A stretch of DNA of 64,000 bases from Sphingobium subterraneum. Its GTDB lineage: Bacteria; Pseudomonadota; Alphaproteobacteria; Sphingomonadales; Sphingomonadaceae. Location: positions 1,178,001 to 1,242,000 of the forward strand of contig NZ_JACIJP010000001.1 of assembly GCF_014199435.1 (NCBI RefSeq), given 5' to 3'. Below the pieces are notes generated by a model. It worked only from the letters and a program-made list of their open reading frames with translations, had not been told where the DNA came from and made no database searches. Below, piece after piece: positions 24,270-32,896 of this stretch (position 1 is its first letter; the number at the start of each line of letters is the position of its first letter). Made by a program: the position numbers and the translations under genes.

Positions 24270-25669
24270 AGCAGGCGATACGCGCAGCTGCGCCCCTCAC
24301 CCTCTTCCTCGCTTCCATGGCCTGGCCGGGTGCAGCCATCGCCGGGCCAGACACCGCGCTGTCCATCGATCATTTGCGCGAAAAGGCGCTCACGGATTCC
24401 ACGGCCTGGAAACTCGTAGAGCAACTGACGACCCTGTTCGGCGCGCGTCCCGCCGGATCACCGAGTGAACAGGCCGCTGCGCTCTGGGGTGCGGCCACAT
24501 TGCGCGACATGGGCTTTGCCCATGCCGCGGCAGAGCCGTTCGCGCTCGAGACGTGGGAACCAGGCACCTATTTCGCGACCATCGTGGCGCCAAACCCCCA
24601 GCAGCTCGTCGTGACGCCCTTGGGCGGCACGACCGGTGCGTCTGTAGAGGCCTTCGCGGCTGTGTTTCCAACCTACGCCGCCTTCAAGGCGGCTACGCCT
24701 GAGGCATTGGCCGGCAAAATCGCCGTTGTGCTGGAAGCCATCCCCCGCACGCAGGATGGGAGCGGGTACAGCCGGGCCATCGCCATCCGCATGAACGGCG
24801 CACGCGAAGCGGCCGAGCGCGGCGCAGTCGGGTATCTGATGCGCGGACTCGGCACCCAGAAAGAGCGCACCGCTAACGGGGGAGCCGCTCGTCCCGAAAA
24901 GACGCCCTTCCCGGCTTTTGCCCTTGCCCCGCCCGATGCAGAGCAACTCGGGCGTCTGGCCAGGCTGGGACCAGTCAGGCTCCGGCTGTCATCCAGCGCG
25001 GGCTGGACAGGCAAAAGCCGCTCGCACAATGTTGTGGCGGAAATCGATGGGCGCGATCCCGCCGCCAAGGCGATCCTCGTCAGTGCGCATCTCGATAGCT
25101 GGGAACAGGGAACAGGTGCGGTTGACGATGGCTTCGGCATCGCCGTCGTCACCGCTGCGGCCAAGTTAGTCCGGGATTTGCCCGTCAGGCCACGCCGCAC
25201 CATCCGTATCGTCTGGTTTGGCGCCGAAGAGGTCAGCCAGCCGGAACCCGTCAACACCTTCGCGGGCGCACGCGCCTATGCCGCCCGCCATGCGACGGCC
25301 ACCCCCCCGCTTGCCCTTGTTGCGGAGAGCGATGGAGGCGCGGGCCGGGTACTCAGGCTTGCCATCGGCGCGCCGGAGAATGGCGATCTCGTGGTGCGCC
25401 TGCGTTCGGCGCTATCGCCGCTTGGCGTCAGCGTCCTGGCCGAAGCGCCCCGGGCAGGCGGACCCGACATCAGCGTGCTTCAGGCAACGGGCATTCCCGC
25501 CTTCCGCCTGTTTCAGGATGCATCCAGCCAGTTCGACACCCACCACAACGCAAACGACGTGCTGAGCGCCATCGATCCGGCTGCACTCTCGCAGAATGTC
25601 GCGGCGTGGGCCGTCTCGCTATGGCTTATCGCGGATAGCGAGGACCCGGATCCGGCGGCGCCCCGTTGA
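24266..25669 (+). CDS. Secreted M28-family zinc peptidase
   Basis: 467 residues with a signal peptide ending near AAIAGPD. PA-like domain in the first half (roughly 130-250), then the M28 catalytic part: VSAHLDSWEQGTGAVDDG (zinc His and bridging Asp), WFGAEEVS (catalytic Glu pair), AESDGG and a final zinc His in DTHHNANDVL. It cleaves amino-terminal residues or amide bonds in the periplasm. Start ATG 24266 overlaps the stop of the DJ-1 gene, so the two are co-translated. Such coupling of a DJ-1 enzyme with an aminopeptidase is not a combination I know. Confidence 0.9.
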   Translation: MKQAIRAAAPLTLFLASMAWPGAAIAGPDTALSIDHLREKALTDSTAWKLVEQLTTLFGARPAGSPSEQAAALWGAATLRDMGFAHAAAEPFALETWEPGTYFATIVAPNPQQLVVTPLGGTTGASVEAFAAVFPTYAAFKAATPEALAGKIAVVLEAIPRTQDGSGYSRAIAIRMNGAREAAERGAVGYLMRGLGTQKERTANGGAARPEKTPFPAFALAPPDAEQLGRLARLGPVRLRLSSSAGWTGKSRSHNVVAEIDGRDPAAKAILVSAHLDSWEQGTGAVDDGFGIAVVTAAAKLVRDLPVRPRRTIRIVWFGAEEVSQPEPVNTFAGARAYAARHATATPPLALVAESDGGAGRVLRLAIGAPENGDLVVRLRSALSPLGVSVLAEAPRAGGPDISVLQATGIPAFRLFQDASSQFDTHHNANDVLSAIDPAALSQNVAAWAVSLWLIADSEDPDPAAPR

Positions 25670-25681
25670 GGGCGGACGCGT

Positions 25682-26185
25682 TCATTCGATAAAGGCGATC
25701 CAGCGTCCACAGACCACGATCAGGACCCAGCTCGCCAACGAGACGGCACCAGCCATGCGCGCAGCAAAGGGCGGAACGACATCCAGATCCCACCCGGCCA
25801 CATTCTTGTAAGTCATGCGGTGAAAAATCGCGATGTTGATCCCAGCGATGATCAGCAGCGCAAATTTGAGCTGCAGGGCGGGGTTTTCCACATAGGTCAC
25901 CGCATCGGATATGAACATCAACAGCCCTGTTATGACCGCAAGGCCAAACCCCGTGTAGGTGAACGGCAGCGTCTCTTCCGTCAGTCGGGTGATCGGCCGA
26001 TGCCGGAACGAAGCATTCAGCAAGCGCAGGTCAACCACAGCGATCGTGCCGACCACGATGGTCAGGCCGATGACATGCGCCACTTCCAGCGCGGGGAAAA
26101 ACCAGCTCGACTCCGCAATGGTCGTGCCAAGGCTACTGGCCGACAGCTTTTCGGCGATGGCGAGAATAAAGTCCGGAGGTGTCAT
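25682..26185 (-). CDS. Small inner-membrane protein, DUF6644-like (copy 1)
   Basis: 167 residues with four or five hydrophobic segments. A conserved His lies in the first helix (PALEVAHVIGL), another in IAIFHRM, and the motif NPALQLKFALL and the tail CGRWIAF are shared with the next gene. I recognise the family only as an uncharacterised membrane domain (DUF6644, from memory). Start ATG 26185 has GGGAGGGAG. Probably one transcriptional unit with the next three minus-strand genes; the paired His residues would suit haem b binding, but this is a guess. Confidence 0.7.
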   Translation of the reverse strand: MTPPDFILAIAEKLSASSLGTTIAESSWFFPALEVAHVIGLTIVVGTIAVVDLRLLNASFRHRPITRLTEETLPFTYTGFGLAVITGLLMFISDAVTYVENPALQLKFALLIIAGINIAIFHRMTYKNVAGWDLDVVPPFAARMAGAVSLASWVLIVVCGRWIAFIE

Positions 26186-26203
26186 TCTTTTCTCCCTCCC
26201 CAA

Positions 26204-26686
26204 TCAGCTGTACGCTGAGTAGGCGATCCAACGCCCGCAAAAGATGATGAACAACAGCAACCCGAAAATCGCGAGCAACGGTGCTGTTACGATCGGCCCG
26301 GGCGTGTCGTTCGCGCCCACCTCCGCGATCTTTCTGCGCAGCGGCAACGTGATCACGATGACGACGAGTAACGCCAGCATCTTGTACTGGAAAAACGGAT
26401 TGGTGATGGACCGCTCCGGCTCGGCGATGATCTGCAGGCAGCCGGTGACGAGCAGGAGAAGAAGCCCGTACCAGACCCAGGGCAGGAACCGCCGTTCAAG
26501 GGTCAGCATCGACTGGTTGGCGGCGAACACCCCCAACGCCCGCGCGCACAGGAACAGATAGGCGGACAGAACCGCGGCGATCGACAGAATGTGGATACTT
26601 TGGCTCAGCGGCACAAGCCAGCTCACGTTCTTGAAAGTTTCACTGAGCGAGGTCGTGCTTATCCATGTCGCAAATTCAGCGAGCAT
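26204..26686 (-). CDS. Small inner-membrane protein, DUF6644-like (copy 2)
   Basis: 160 residues, paralogue of the gene 18 bases downstream. Several hydrophobic helices, a His in the first one (PLSQSIHILSI), the shared block NPFFQYKMLALL and the ending CGRWIAY. Two unequal paralogues side by side suggest a heterodimeric membrane complex. No known catalytic motif. It lies between a DUF6152-like exported protein and the first paralogue. Confidence 0.7.
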   Translation of the reverse strand: MLAEFATWISTTSLSETFKNVSWLVPLSQSIHILSIAAVLSAYLFLCARALGVFAANQSMLTLERRFLPWVWYGLLLLLVTGCLQIIAEPERSITNPFFQYKMLALLVVIVITLPLRRKIAEVGANDTPGPIVTAPLLAIFGLLLFIIFCGRWIAYSAYS

Positions 26687-26746
26687 CGTTCATCCTCTGT
26701 TTGCCGGTTGCCTGGACCGCCCTCGCGGGCGGCCAGGACGCAGTTC

Positions 26747-27121
26747 TTACTTCACTTCCTGACCGAAGGTTTTGCCTGCGGCATTCTTCAGGATGTTGAC
26801 CGACAGATGCTTGGACCCGTCGCGCTTGGGAAAGCCGGTAATGGTCAGCGGCTGTCCGACTACGAAGTCGCTCTTGACCCACCCTTCCCGACGCCAGTCG
26901 ATCGGGCTGGGGCCGCTGAACTCCCACTGCTCAACCTTGCCGCCGCGTTTGACGTCCATGCCAAGCCGGATGTGCGGATTGCGAAATTCAACCTCGGTCA
27001 GCGTGCCTGTCAGCGTCAGCTTCTTTTTGTCGTCATAATCCGCGAAGCTGTGATGCGCGATGGCCGCGATGGGCACCAGAAGCGATGAGAATGCCGAGAG
27101 TGCGATCAATATCTTCTTCAT
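26747..27121 (-). CDS. DUF6152-like exported protein
   Basis: 124 residues with a signal peptide (MKKILIALSAFSSLLVPIAA, cleavage near IAHHSF). The mature protein has HHSFADYDDKKKLTLTGT and VEFRNPHIRLG, the signature I associate with DUF6152, a small beta-rich periplasmic family without known function. The two His at the mature N-terminus could bind a metal. Same strand and close to the membrane-protein pair. Confidence 0.75.
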   Translation of the reverse strand: MKKILIALSAFSSLLVPIAAIAHHSFADYDDKKKLTLTGTLTEVEFRNPHIRLGMDVKRGGKVEQWEFSGPSPIDWRREGWVKSDFVVGQPLTITGFPKRDGSKHLSVNILKNAAGKTFGQEVK

Positions 27122-27137
27122 GTTGGTCCTCGCTCCG

Positions 27138-28100
27138 TTACTTGGCAGGGGCCGGGGCTGCGGCCTTGGTGTAGCCCAGCTCCTTGATCAGTTCGCCGGC
27201 CAGGCATTCATATTCCGGCACGGTGGTGGTCAGCGGCTTGCGCGAAAAGCTGCGCCGGTTCACCCAGGGCTTCGTGAAAACGACTGGGTCGACCATCGTG
27301 ATTTCCCATTCGATGCGATCCTTGGTCAGGAAACGCACCCGCTCGATGATCTTGAGCTTGTCGCTGTGCTCGATACCGGTAATCTGGATGAGCTTGCCCG
27401 CGGGCACATCGATCAGGCCGGTCTCGGACACCAGTGTTTCACCATCCCACTTGCCGATCGATACGCCGTTGAACGAGGGCGTGTAGTCATCCTCACTCGG
27501 CATTGCGCGCCCGTCGAGATAAATGCGCCGCATCTGGCTCTTATATTCATGCAGCGTAACGAGCTTATCCTTGGTCTGGATCAGCTCCATCGGAAACGGG
27601 TTCGCCATCAGGCGCGGCATGCCCGGCGGGTCGCAGTCATACTGACGGTTATAGCCCTCTTTGGCGACGCGCTCCTTAAACGCCTTGTACCGGGCGGCAT
27701 ATTCATCGTTGAACGGCGGCGGATTGAGGCTGTCGTCATAGCCCGGATGCGATCCGCTGTGATGCTTGGGCGTGGGGTCGCTGAACAGGATGCCCTGATC
27801 CTGCAACCACATACCGCTGAAATCCGGATGGCCATCGATCCGGGGCACGCTGGTCGGCGCGGCGGTCGGGACCTGTTCCTTGGCCAGAGAATAGCGCACC
27901 ACTTCACTGTACGGGATGCCATTGGCCAGCGGCTCCCCGGCGGGCTTGCCAGCGGGAGCTGCCGCACCGGCAGACTGCGCGGGGGCGGCGGGAGGCGCTT
28001 CCGCAGTCACCGCACCAGCAAGGCTGATGGCCGACACTCCGAGGCACAGCAATGCACCCTTGAACCATAGGGACCGATGGCCGTTTTTCGTATCCTTCAT
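27138..28100 (-). CDS. Exported hypothetical protein with PDFSGMW motif
   Basis: About 320 residues from ATG 28100 (AAGGA upstream); a TTG seven codons earlier is an alternative. Basic start plus a hydrophobic stretch (LLCLGVSAISLAGAV), then an Ala/Pro-rich linker of about 40 residues. The mature domain has IDGHPDFSGMWLQDQG, YDCDPPGMPRLM and WDGETLVSETGL. Proteins with this (D)G-x-P-D-(F/L)-S-G-x-W start are common in sphingomonads, often next to DUF6152 proteins, and have no assigned function. First gene of the envelope cassette. Confidence 0.75.
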   Translation of the reverse strand: MKDTKNGHRSLWFKGALLCLGVSAISLAGAVTAEAPPAAPAQSAGAAAPAGKPAGEPLANGIPYSEVVRYSLAKEQVPTAAPTSVPRIDGHPDFSGMWLQDQGILFSDPTPKHHSGSHPGYDDSLNPPPFNDEYAARYKAFKERVAKEGYNRQYDCDPPGMPRLMANPFPMELIQTKDKLVTLHEYKSQMRRIYLDGRAMPSEDDYTPSFNGVSIGKWDGETLVSETGLIDVPAGKLIQITGIEHSDKLKIIERVRFLTKDRIEWEITMVDPVVFTKPWVNRRSFSRKPLTTTVPEYECLAGELIKELGYTKAAAPAPAK

Positions 28101-28136
28101 CGCTTCATCAATCCTTTTCAAATGATTCTTGACGCC

Positions 28137-28159
28137 CTGTTGGTTTCATATATCAACAG
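28137..28159 (-). promoter_or_regulatory. Putative operator CTGTTG...CAACAG with GTTGATATATGAAAC core
   Basis: Inverted repeat CTGTTG (28137-28142) and CAACAG (28154-28159). Read on the minus strand it gives GTTGATATATGAAAC, almost identical to elements upstream of the TonB receptor (GTTGACATATAAAAC, near 40244) and the PQQ dehydrogenase (GTTGATATATAAAAC, near 48303). It lies about 40-60 bases upstream of the start at 28100. Confidence 0.5.
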
Positions 28160-28277
28160 AAAAATCAATTTCCAAACGGAATAACCTTGCAACATCGCCT
28201 TGAAACGGTTGATGAACATTGTTACAAGTTTTTTATATAAACACAACGTTCTTATATCAAAAGTTTTGAGGTGAATT

Positions 28278-28874
28278 ATGCGTCCTATGTTGATGTTTCT
28301 GAGTGCTGTGGCCGGCGGCTTTCCCGGTATCGCCCTGGCGGCCGATTCCAGCCCGTCCAAGGCCCCCGCAGGCACGTACGTGCTCGACAAGGCGCATGCG
28401 AGCGTGACGGGCAAGATCCTGCACGTTGGGCTTTCCTACTTCACGTTCAACTTTACCGATTTCGACGCCAGCTACACCTATGACCCCGCGCAGCCCACGA
28501 AGGCACAGGTGAAGGTCAGTCTGAAACCCGCGTCGGTCCGCACCGGGGTCGCGGCGCTCGACACCGAACTGGCGGGCTCGAAATTCTTCAACGTCGCCCA
28601 ATATCCGGACATCAGCTTCAGTTCGACATCCATTACGCCGGGTTCCGGCAACAAGGGCGTCATGACGGGAACGCTGACCATGATGGGCAAGAGCAAGACC
28701 GTCAGCCTGCCGGTCGTCTACCATGGCTATGCAACCCTGGGATCGGCGCAAAAGATGGGCTTTTCAGGTACGCTCAACGTCAAGCGCTCGGATTTCGGCA
28801 TGACCGCGCTGGTCGGGCCGGTTGCTGACGACGTTGCGCTGGCGATCGAAGTCGAATTCGCCCTGAAAAAATAA
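28278..28874 (+). CDS. YceI-family periplasmic lipid-binding protein (copy 1)
   Basis: 198 residues. Signal peptide to about LAADSS, then the lipocalin-like YceI barrel: YVLDKAHASVTGKILHVG, FDASYTYDP and a C-terminal KRSDFGMTALVG. YceI proteins bind polyisoprenoids or quinone-like lipids and are often paired with cytochrome b561. GAGGTG ribosome site before the ATG. Upstream DNA is very AT-rich (TTTTTTATATAAAC, TTCTTATATC). Confidence 0.92.
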   Translation: MRPMLMFLSAVAGGFPGIALAADSSPSKAPAGTYVLDKAHASVTGKILHVGLSYFTFNFTDFDASYTYDPAQPTKAQVKVSLKPASVRTGVAALDTELAGSKFFNVAQYPDISFSSTSITPGSGNKGVMTGTLTMMGKSKTVSLPVVYHGYATLGSAQKMGFSGTLNVKRSDFGMTALVGPVADDVALAIEVEFALKK

Positions 28875-28883
28875 GGGACAGGC

Positions 28884-29474
28884 GTGAGACCCCACGAGCG
28901 AAGCCGCTACCCCGCACGCGCGATCATCCTGCACTGGATGATCGCCCTGTTGCTGATCGCCAATCTGGTCATTGGCCTCCGGATGGAGGCGCTTGCCGGG
29001 ATGGATCAGTTCCGGGTCTTCCAGCTTCACAAGTCGATCGGCATCACTGTTCTGCTGCTTACGCTGATCAGGATCGCTATTCGTTTGAGTTACACCGCCC
29101 CGCCCTATCCCGATGGCGTGGCGGGATGGCAGCGAATGCTCTCGAAGACGGTTCATGGGGCGTTCTACGGCATCATGCTTGGCCTGCCGCTGACCGGCTG
29201 GATCGTGGTCTCAGCCAGTCCGCTCAACATCCCGACGGTGCTGTTCAACATGATACCCTGGCCGGACATCGGACCGCTTACCCAACTGTCCTTGGCCAAG
29301 AAAAAGGCGCTATCCGGCACGGTAGGCGACGTGCATGTGCTGCTCACCTATCTGACCTACGGCTTGATCGCGCTCCATGTTACGGGCGCGCTCAAACACC
29401 AGTTTTCCGGACCGGTCAGCGTCCTCTACCGGATGCTGCCCCTCTCCTTCCTCCGCAAAGAACGGCCGTCATGA
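28884..29474 (+). CDS. Cytochrome b561-family membrane protein
   Basis: 196 residues, GTG start, four membrane helices. Haem-ligand His are expected in AIILHWMIALLL, FQLHKSIGI, TVHGAFYGIM and LIALHVTGALKHQF. It passes electrons between quinone and a periplasmic partner, here perhaps YceI-bound lipid quinone. Nine bases after the first yceI gene, and its stop overlaps the next yceI start (ATGA). Confidence 0.92.
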   Translation: MRPHERSRYPARAIILHWMIALLLIANLVIGLRMEALAGMDQFRVFQLHKSIGITVLLLTLIRIAIRLSYTAPPYPDGVAGWQRMLSKTVHGAFYGIMLGLPLTGWIVVSASPLNIPTVLFNMIPWPDIGPLTQLSLAKKKALSGTVGDVHVLLTYLTYGLIALHVTGALKHQFSGPVSVLYRMLPLSFLRKERPS

Positions 29475-30052
29475 CTCCCACACCCCTTGTTCGTATCATC
29501 GCAGGCTTCGCATTGTCCGCACTCACCTGGGCACCTCTGCCGGGTGAGGCCAAATCGCCCGCCGTCTGGAAAATGAACAGCGCCAGGTCGAAGGTGGAAT
29601 TCCGTAGCAGTTTTGGCGGTGACGCGTTTACGGGACAGTTTAAACGCTGGAATGCCCGGATCCTGTTCGACCCGACGGATCTCGCCCATTCTTCGGTGGC
29701 CGCCACGATCGATCTCGCCTCCGCGGCGACAGGCGACTCCTCGCGCGACACATCGCTGCCCGAAAAGGACTGGTTCTACGTCGCCAAATTCCCGACCGCC
29801 AAGTTCGTCTCCACCAGCTTCCGCGCGCTGGGCGGGAACCGATACGAAGCGGCGGGAACACTGGAAATACGCGGCATCAAAAAGCCCCTGAAGCTGCCCT
29901 TCCAGCTGGACATAAAGGGCAATGTGGCGGTCATGCGCGCGCAGGTGGCCGTCAACCGGCTCCTTTTCGGCGTGGGTCAGGGCCAGTTTGCCGATCCGCA
30001 GAGCATCCCGGCCAACGTGGCGGTCAACCTGATCGTGACCGCGCAGAAATGA
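29471..30052 (+). CDS. YceI-family periplasmic protein (copy 2)
   Basis: 193 residues with a signal peptide ending near GEAKS. YceI features are WKMNSARSKVEFRSS, GQFKRWNARILFDP and the end VAVNLIVTAQK. It diverges from copy 1 and is translationally coupled both to cytochrome b561 and to the following gene (ATGA each time). Together they make a sandwich of two lipid carriers around a b-type cytochrome. Confidence 0.9.
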   Translation: MTPTPLVRIIAGFALSALTWAPLPGEAKSPAVWKMNSARSKVEFRSSFGGDAFTGQFKRWNARILFDPTDLAHSSVAATIDLASAATGDSSRDTSLPEKDWFYVAKFPTAKFVSTSFRALGGNRYEAAGTLEIRGIKKPLKLPFQLDIKGNVAVMRAQVAVNRLLFGVGQGQFADPQSIPANVAVNLIVTAQK

Positions 30053-30528
30053 AGACCCCACGCGCCTGCCAGAACGTCCTCCCGGCGCTGATCGCCGTGA
30101 TCGGTACGGTCTGTGCCCCCCATCCCTCGTCCGCCCGGCCTGTGTCCGCTGACGAGACTCGGATCGCGGAACTGCGAAAGGCATCGAACGCCGCCATCGC
30201 AGCGCATGACAGTAAAAATGCGGTAGCACCCATGACGGACGAGACAATTATCGTCACGAGCGGCGGGTCGCTCCTCACCGGGCGCGTAAAAATGCAGGCG
30301 GCCTTCGACAAGAGTTTTTCTGATCCCAAGTTTCTGCGCTATGTCCGCAGCCCTAACCGGATCGCCGTCACCGATGGGCTGGCTATGGAGCGCGGCGTCT
30401 GGGAAGGCCGCTGGACCGACCGCAGTATGGCCGGCTGTTACCTGACACGGTGGGAACGCCCGGATGGCCAATGGCGCATAAAGGCCGAGATGTATGTTCC
30501 GGCCGACCCGAGCACTTGCGTTCGGTAA
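30049..30528 (+). CDS. Exported SnoaL/NTF2-like (DUF4440-type) protein
   Basis: 159 residues. Signal peptide to about SSARP, then a helix-plus-sheet pattern typical of NTF2-like folds: RIAELRKASNAAIAAHD, TDETIIVTSGG, and a W-rich end (GVWEGRWTDR, RWERPDGQWRIKAEM). Family members are ketosteroid-isomerase-like enzymes or binding proteins; no catalytic residues can be named here. Last gene of the YceI-b561 operon. Confidence 0.8.
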   Translation: MKTPRACQNVLPALIAVIGTVCAPHPSSARPVSADETRIAELRKASNAAIAAHDSKNAVAPMTDETIIVTSGGSLLTGRVKMQAAFDKSFSDPKFLRYVRSPNRIAVTDGLAMERGVWEGRWTDRSMAGCYLTRWERPDGQWRIKAEMYVPADPSTCVR

Positions 30529-30555
30529 GAGTGCTCGCGACGCTGACCAGCGTCG
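30509..30555 (+). terminator. Two overlapping hairpins at the end of the YceI operon
   Basis: CGAGCACT (30509-30516) pairs with AGTGCTCG (30530-30537) around the stop codon. CGACGCT (30538-30544) pairs with AGCGTCG (30549-30555) directly after. There is no T-tract. The site lies between convergent genes and may serve termination in both directions. Confidence 0.45.
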
Positions 30556-30569
30556 ACAATCCCCTGAGT

Positions 30570-31715
30570 TTATGGATCCTGCGCTGACCAGATATTCCGC
30601 GCGTTGATGGGGCCGGAATACAGCAGCGATGCGCCGATATTCGTCGTTCCCATGGTCCGAACGTCATAGACCGCCTCGAAATCATGAGCGCCGCCCACCT
30701 TACTGGCAAGCTCGGACAGGAATTTCGGGCTGATCGCGATTTCGGCGGCCTGCGCAAGCCCAGCGCTCTCCACGCCGCCGATAATGACGACGCGGGTGTC
30801 GTTGGGTCCGGGAAAGGTCGCGATATAGGCGAAATCCCGGTGCGTGCTGCTCGCCACCTCGATTTCCGTTCGCTCGCGGTTCATCGCGATGTTGACGCCC
30901 TTGATATACCATTCATTCCCGCTGGACAGCCGCAGCCGCGAAACCGACTGCCATGGCTTGGCGAGATCACCCATCGTGTCGAGCCGCCCGAGATAGACGA
31001 TGTTGCTCAGCTTGATGCGGTCGGGCGTCGTTTCCGACATGGAAATGAGGCGGGGATCGCCCCATTTGCTGTCCATGCTTCCCAGCACCGGCAGGATCGC
31101 CTGCAACGCGGCGCCCCCGGCCACCGGCATCATCAGCATTCCATAGTCATGGCCCGGGGGCGGCATGACATAGTCGCCCAGCACGATGGAGGTAGGGCGA
31201 GACGATCCGGCGAGAAGCTTCCAGACGACCGATTGCCGCACTTCTGCAAAGCGGTCCGGCGCATTGGAAGACCAGAGCAGATTGACGAGCAGCACCAGCC
31301 CAGCGCCGATCACGACCCCAGCGACCAGTCCGCCCATCCTCTTGAAGGACGGCTTTTCGGGAGCCCCGCCTTTTTCCTCCCGCATCAGTTCAAGGCGGTA
31401 TTCGCCGCGTGGGAGTACCACTCTCGACCCGGCGATCTGACCCGAGACATAGGCATCGCCAATTTTCTTGCGCAGGCGGTGGATGTAGACCCGCACGGTG
31501 GCGTCTTCCGTCGGGTTGAACGCGGGATCGCGACCGAATACCTCGATCGCGATCTCGCTTTCCTTGGGCGATCTGCCTTCGATTGTCGTTTTCAGCAGAT
31601 AATCGAACAGATCGACGAGCAGACCCTGTTGGCCAAGGCCGCCGTTCTGTCTGAGAGTCGCTGCGGCATCCTGCAACGCGGCCGTGTCGTTCGTTGTTTT
31701 TCTGCCGATTTCCAC
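30570..31715 (-). CDS. ToxR-like membrane-anchored transcription regulator
   Basis: 381 residues. An OmpR/ToxR-type winged helix occupies about residues 30-110 (VFGRDPAFNPTEDATVRVYI and HRLRKKIG). One membrane helix spans about 128-148, followed by a large extracytoplasmic domain with no family I recognise. Such one-component regulators sense envelope signals directly. It lies between the YceI-b561 operon and copB; targets unknown. The N-terminal domain keeps the recognition-helix pattern, so DNA binding is likely. Confidence 0.82.
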   Translation of the reverse strand: MEIGRKTTNDTAALQDAAATLRQNGGLGQQGLLVDLFDYLLKTTIEGRSPKESEIAIEVFGRDPAFNPTEDATVRVYIHRLRKKIGDAYVSGQIAGSRVVLPRGEYRLELMREEKGGAPEKPSFKRMGGLVAGVVIGAGLVLLVNLLWSSNAPDRFAEVRQSVVWKLLAGSSRPTSIVLGDYVMPPPGHDYGMLMMPVAGGAALQAILPVLGSMDSKWGDPRLISMSETTPDRIKLSNIVYLGRLDTMGDLAKPWQSVSRLRLSSGNEWYIKGVNIAMNRERTEIEVASSTHRDFAYIATFPGPNDTRVVIIGGVESAGLAQAAEIAISPKFLSELASKVGGAHDFEAVYDVRTMGTTNIGASLLYSGPINARNIWSAQDP

Positions 31716-31807
31716 GCTGCGAACCTAATGCCCCCCTTGGACGCTGACAACATACAAATCATGCGCGGCGGCTTTCGAACGACATCAGGACGGAACGCTC
31801 AAGAACC

Positions 31808-32896
31808 CTAGAACCAGGCTCTTAGGCCCAGCACCACGGCCGCACGGGATGGGTCTTCGCCCTCGGCACGCAGATACCGTCTCGTCCTGCCGAAGGCGCT
31901 TTCCCACTGGACCCCGACATAGGGCGCGAATTGCTGGGTTACATGATAGCGCAACCGCAAGCCAAGCTCTGCCTGGGTCAGACCCGCACCGACACCGATC
32001 TCCGGAACATTCTGTGCCGCCAGATTCACTTCCGCGCGCGGCTGCAAAATCAGCTTCGGTGTGATGCGCAGGTCATACTCGACTTCCCCACGCGCCGTCA
32101 CATCGCCCTTCTGGGAGAGAAACAGCGCGCCATCCACCTCCAGCCAATACGGGAGAAGTCCCCGAACGCCGACGACCCCGTACGTCCGGTCCGGGTTGGG
32201 CCGGAAATCATGCCGGGCACCCAGCTGCACATCGAACCAGGGACCGATGGCATGGCTCCACAAGGCCTGGACCTCGACCTGCTCGGGCGCCGCATCGAAG
32301 CTTCCCTCGCCTTCGCTCTTGATCCAGAGCTTGTCGATATCGTTGCCCGTCCACAGGTCGCCTTCCCAGGCATAGCCATCCTTGCCGTCAACAATCTTCG
32401 TTTCCAGCCGGTCCAGCATCACCTTGGCAAAGGTCATCTCGCCATGCTCGCGTATCATGTTCGCGCGTGCCTTCGCCATGACCGCCGGATCATAGCTGAG
32501 ATCGGCGGCGTGCGCGGGACCGGTCAGTGCCCGCCCATCGACCGGCTTGTGCGGAGGATCGCCAGGCACAGGGCCATGGTGCATGTGCCCGCCCGCCATG
32601 CCATGGCCCGATGGAGCGGCCGCCCCATTGCCCTTTCCGGCAGACGGCGAAGGCATGGCATGACCGGAATGCATGCTGTGATCCATCGGCGCGGGATCGG
32701 AGGACGGGGGCATCGAGTCGCCCGCGTGCATGCTGTGATCCATGGGCATGGGAGGGTCTGATGGCGGATTTCCACCAGGCATGGCCATGCCGCCATGATC
32801 CATGTGATGCCCATCCTTCGCAGGATCCATTTGCTGCGCATGGCCGGTTGAGGACAAGGCAAGGGCGATCGAAGTCGCAAGAAATACCCTCATCAT
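31808..32896 (-). CDS. copB: Copper resistance outer-membrane protein CopB
   Basis: 362 residues. Signal peptide, then a His/Met-rich segment (about residues 20-125) with repeated MDHSMH and HHG units that bind copper, then a beta-barrel domain ending in LRAWF with a terminal Phe, typical for outer-membrane proteins. CopB works with the periplasmic oxidase CopA to limit copper toxicity. It overlaps copA by ATGA (32893-32896). Confidence 0.93.
   Translation of the reverse strand: MMRVFLATSIALALSSTGHAQQMDPAKDGHHMDHGGMAMPGGNPPSDPPMPMDHSMHAGDSMPPSSDPAPMDHSMHSGHAMPSPSAGKGNGAAAPSGHGMAGGHMHHGPVPGDPPHKPVDGRALTGPAHAADLSYDPAVMAKARANMIREHGEMTFAKVMLDRLETKIVDGKDGYAWEGDLWTGNDIDKLWIKSEGEGSFDAAPEQVEVQALWSHAIGPWFDVQLGARHDFRPNPDRTYGVVGVRGLLPYWLEVDGALFLSQKGDVTARGEVEYDLRITPKLILQPRAEVNLAAQNVPEIGVGAGLTQAELGLRLRYHVTQQFAPYVGVQWESAFGRTRRYLRAEGEDPSRAAVVLGLRAWF

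Noticed and set aside
32600..32830. Possible tandem DNA repeat in copB
   Set aside because: The repetition (MDHSMH units) is coding low-complexity copper-binding sequence, not a CRISPR or satellite array.
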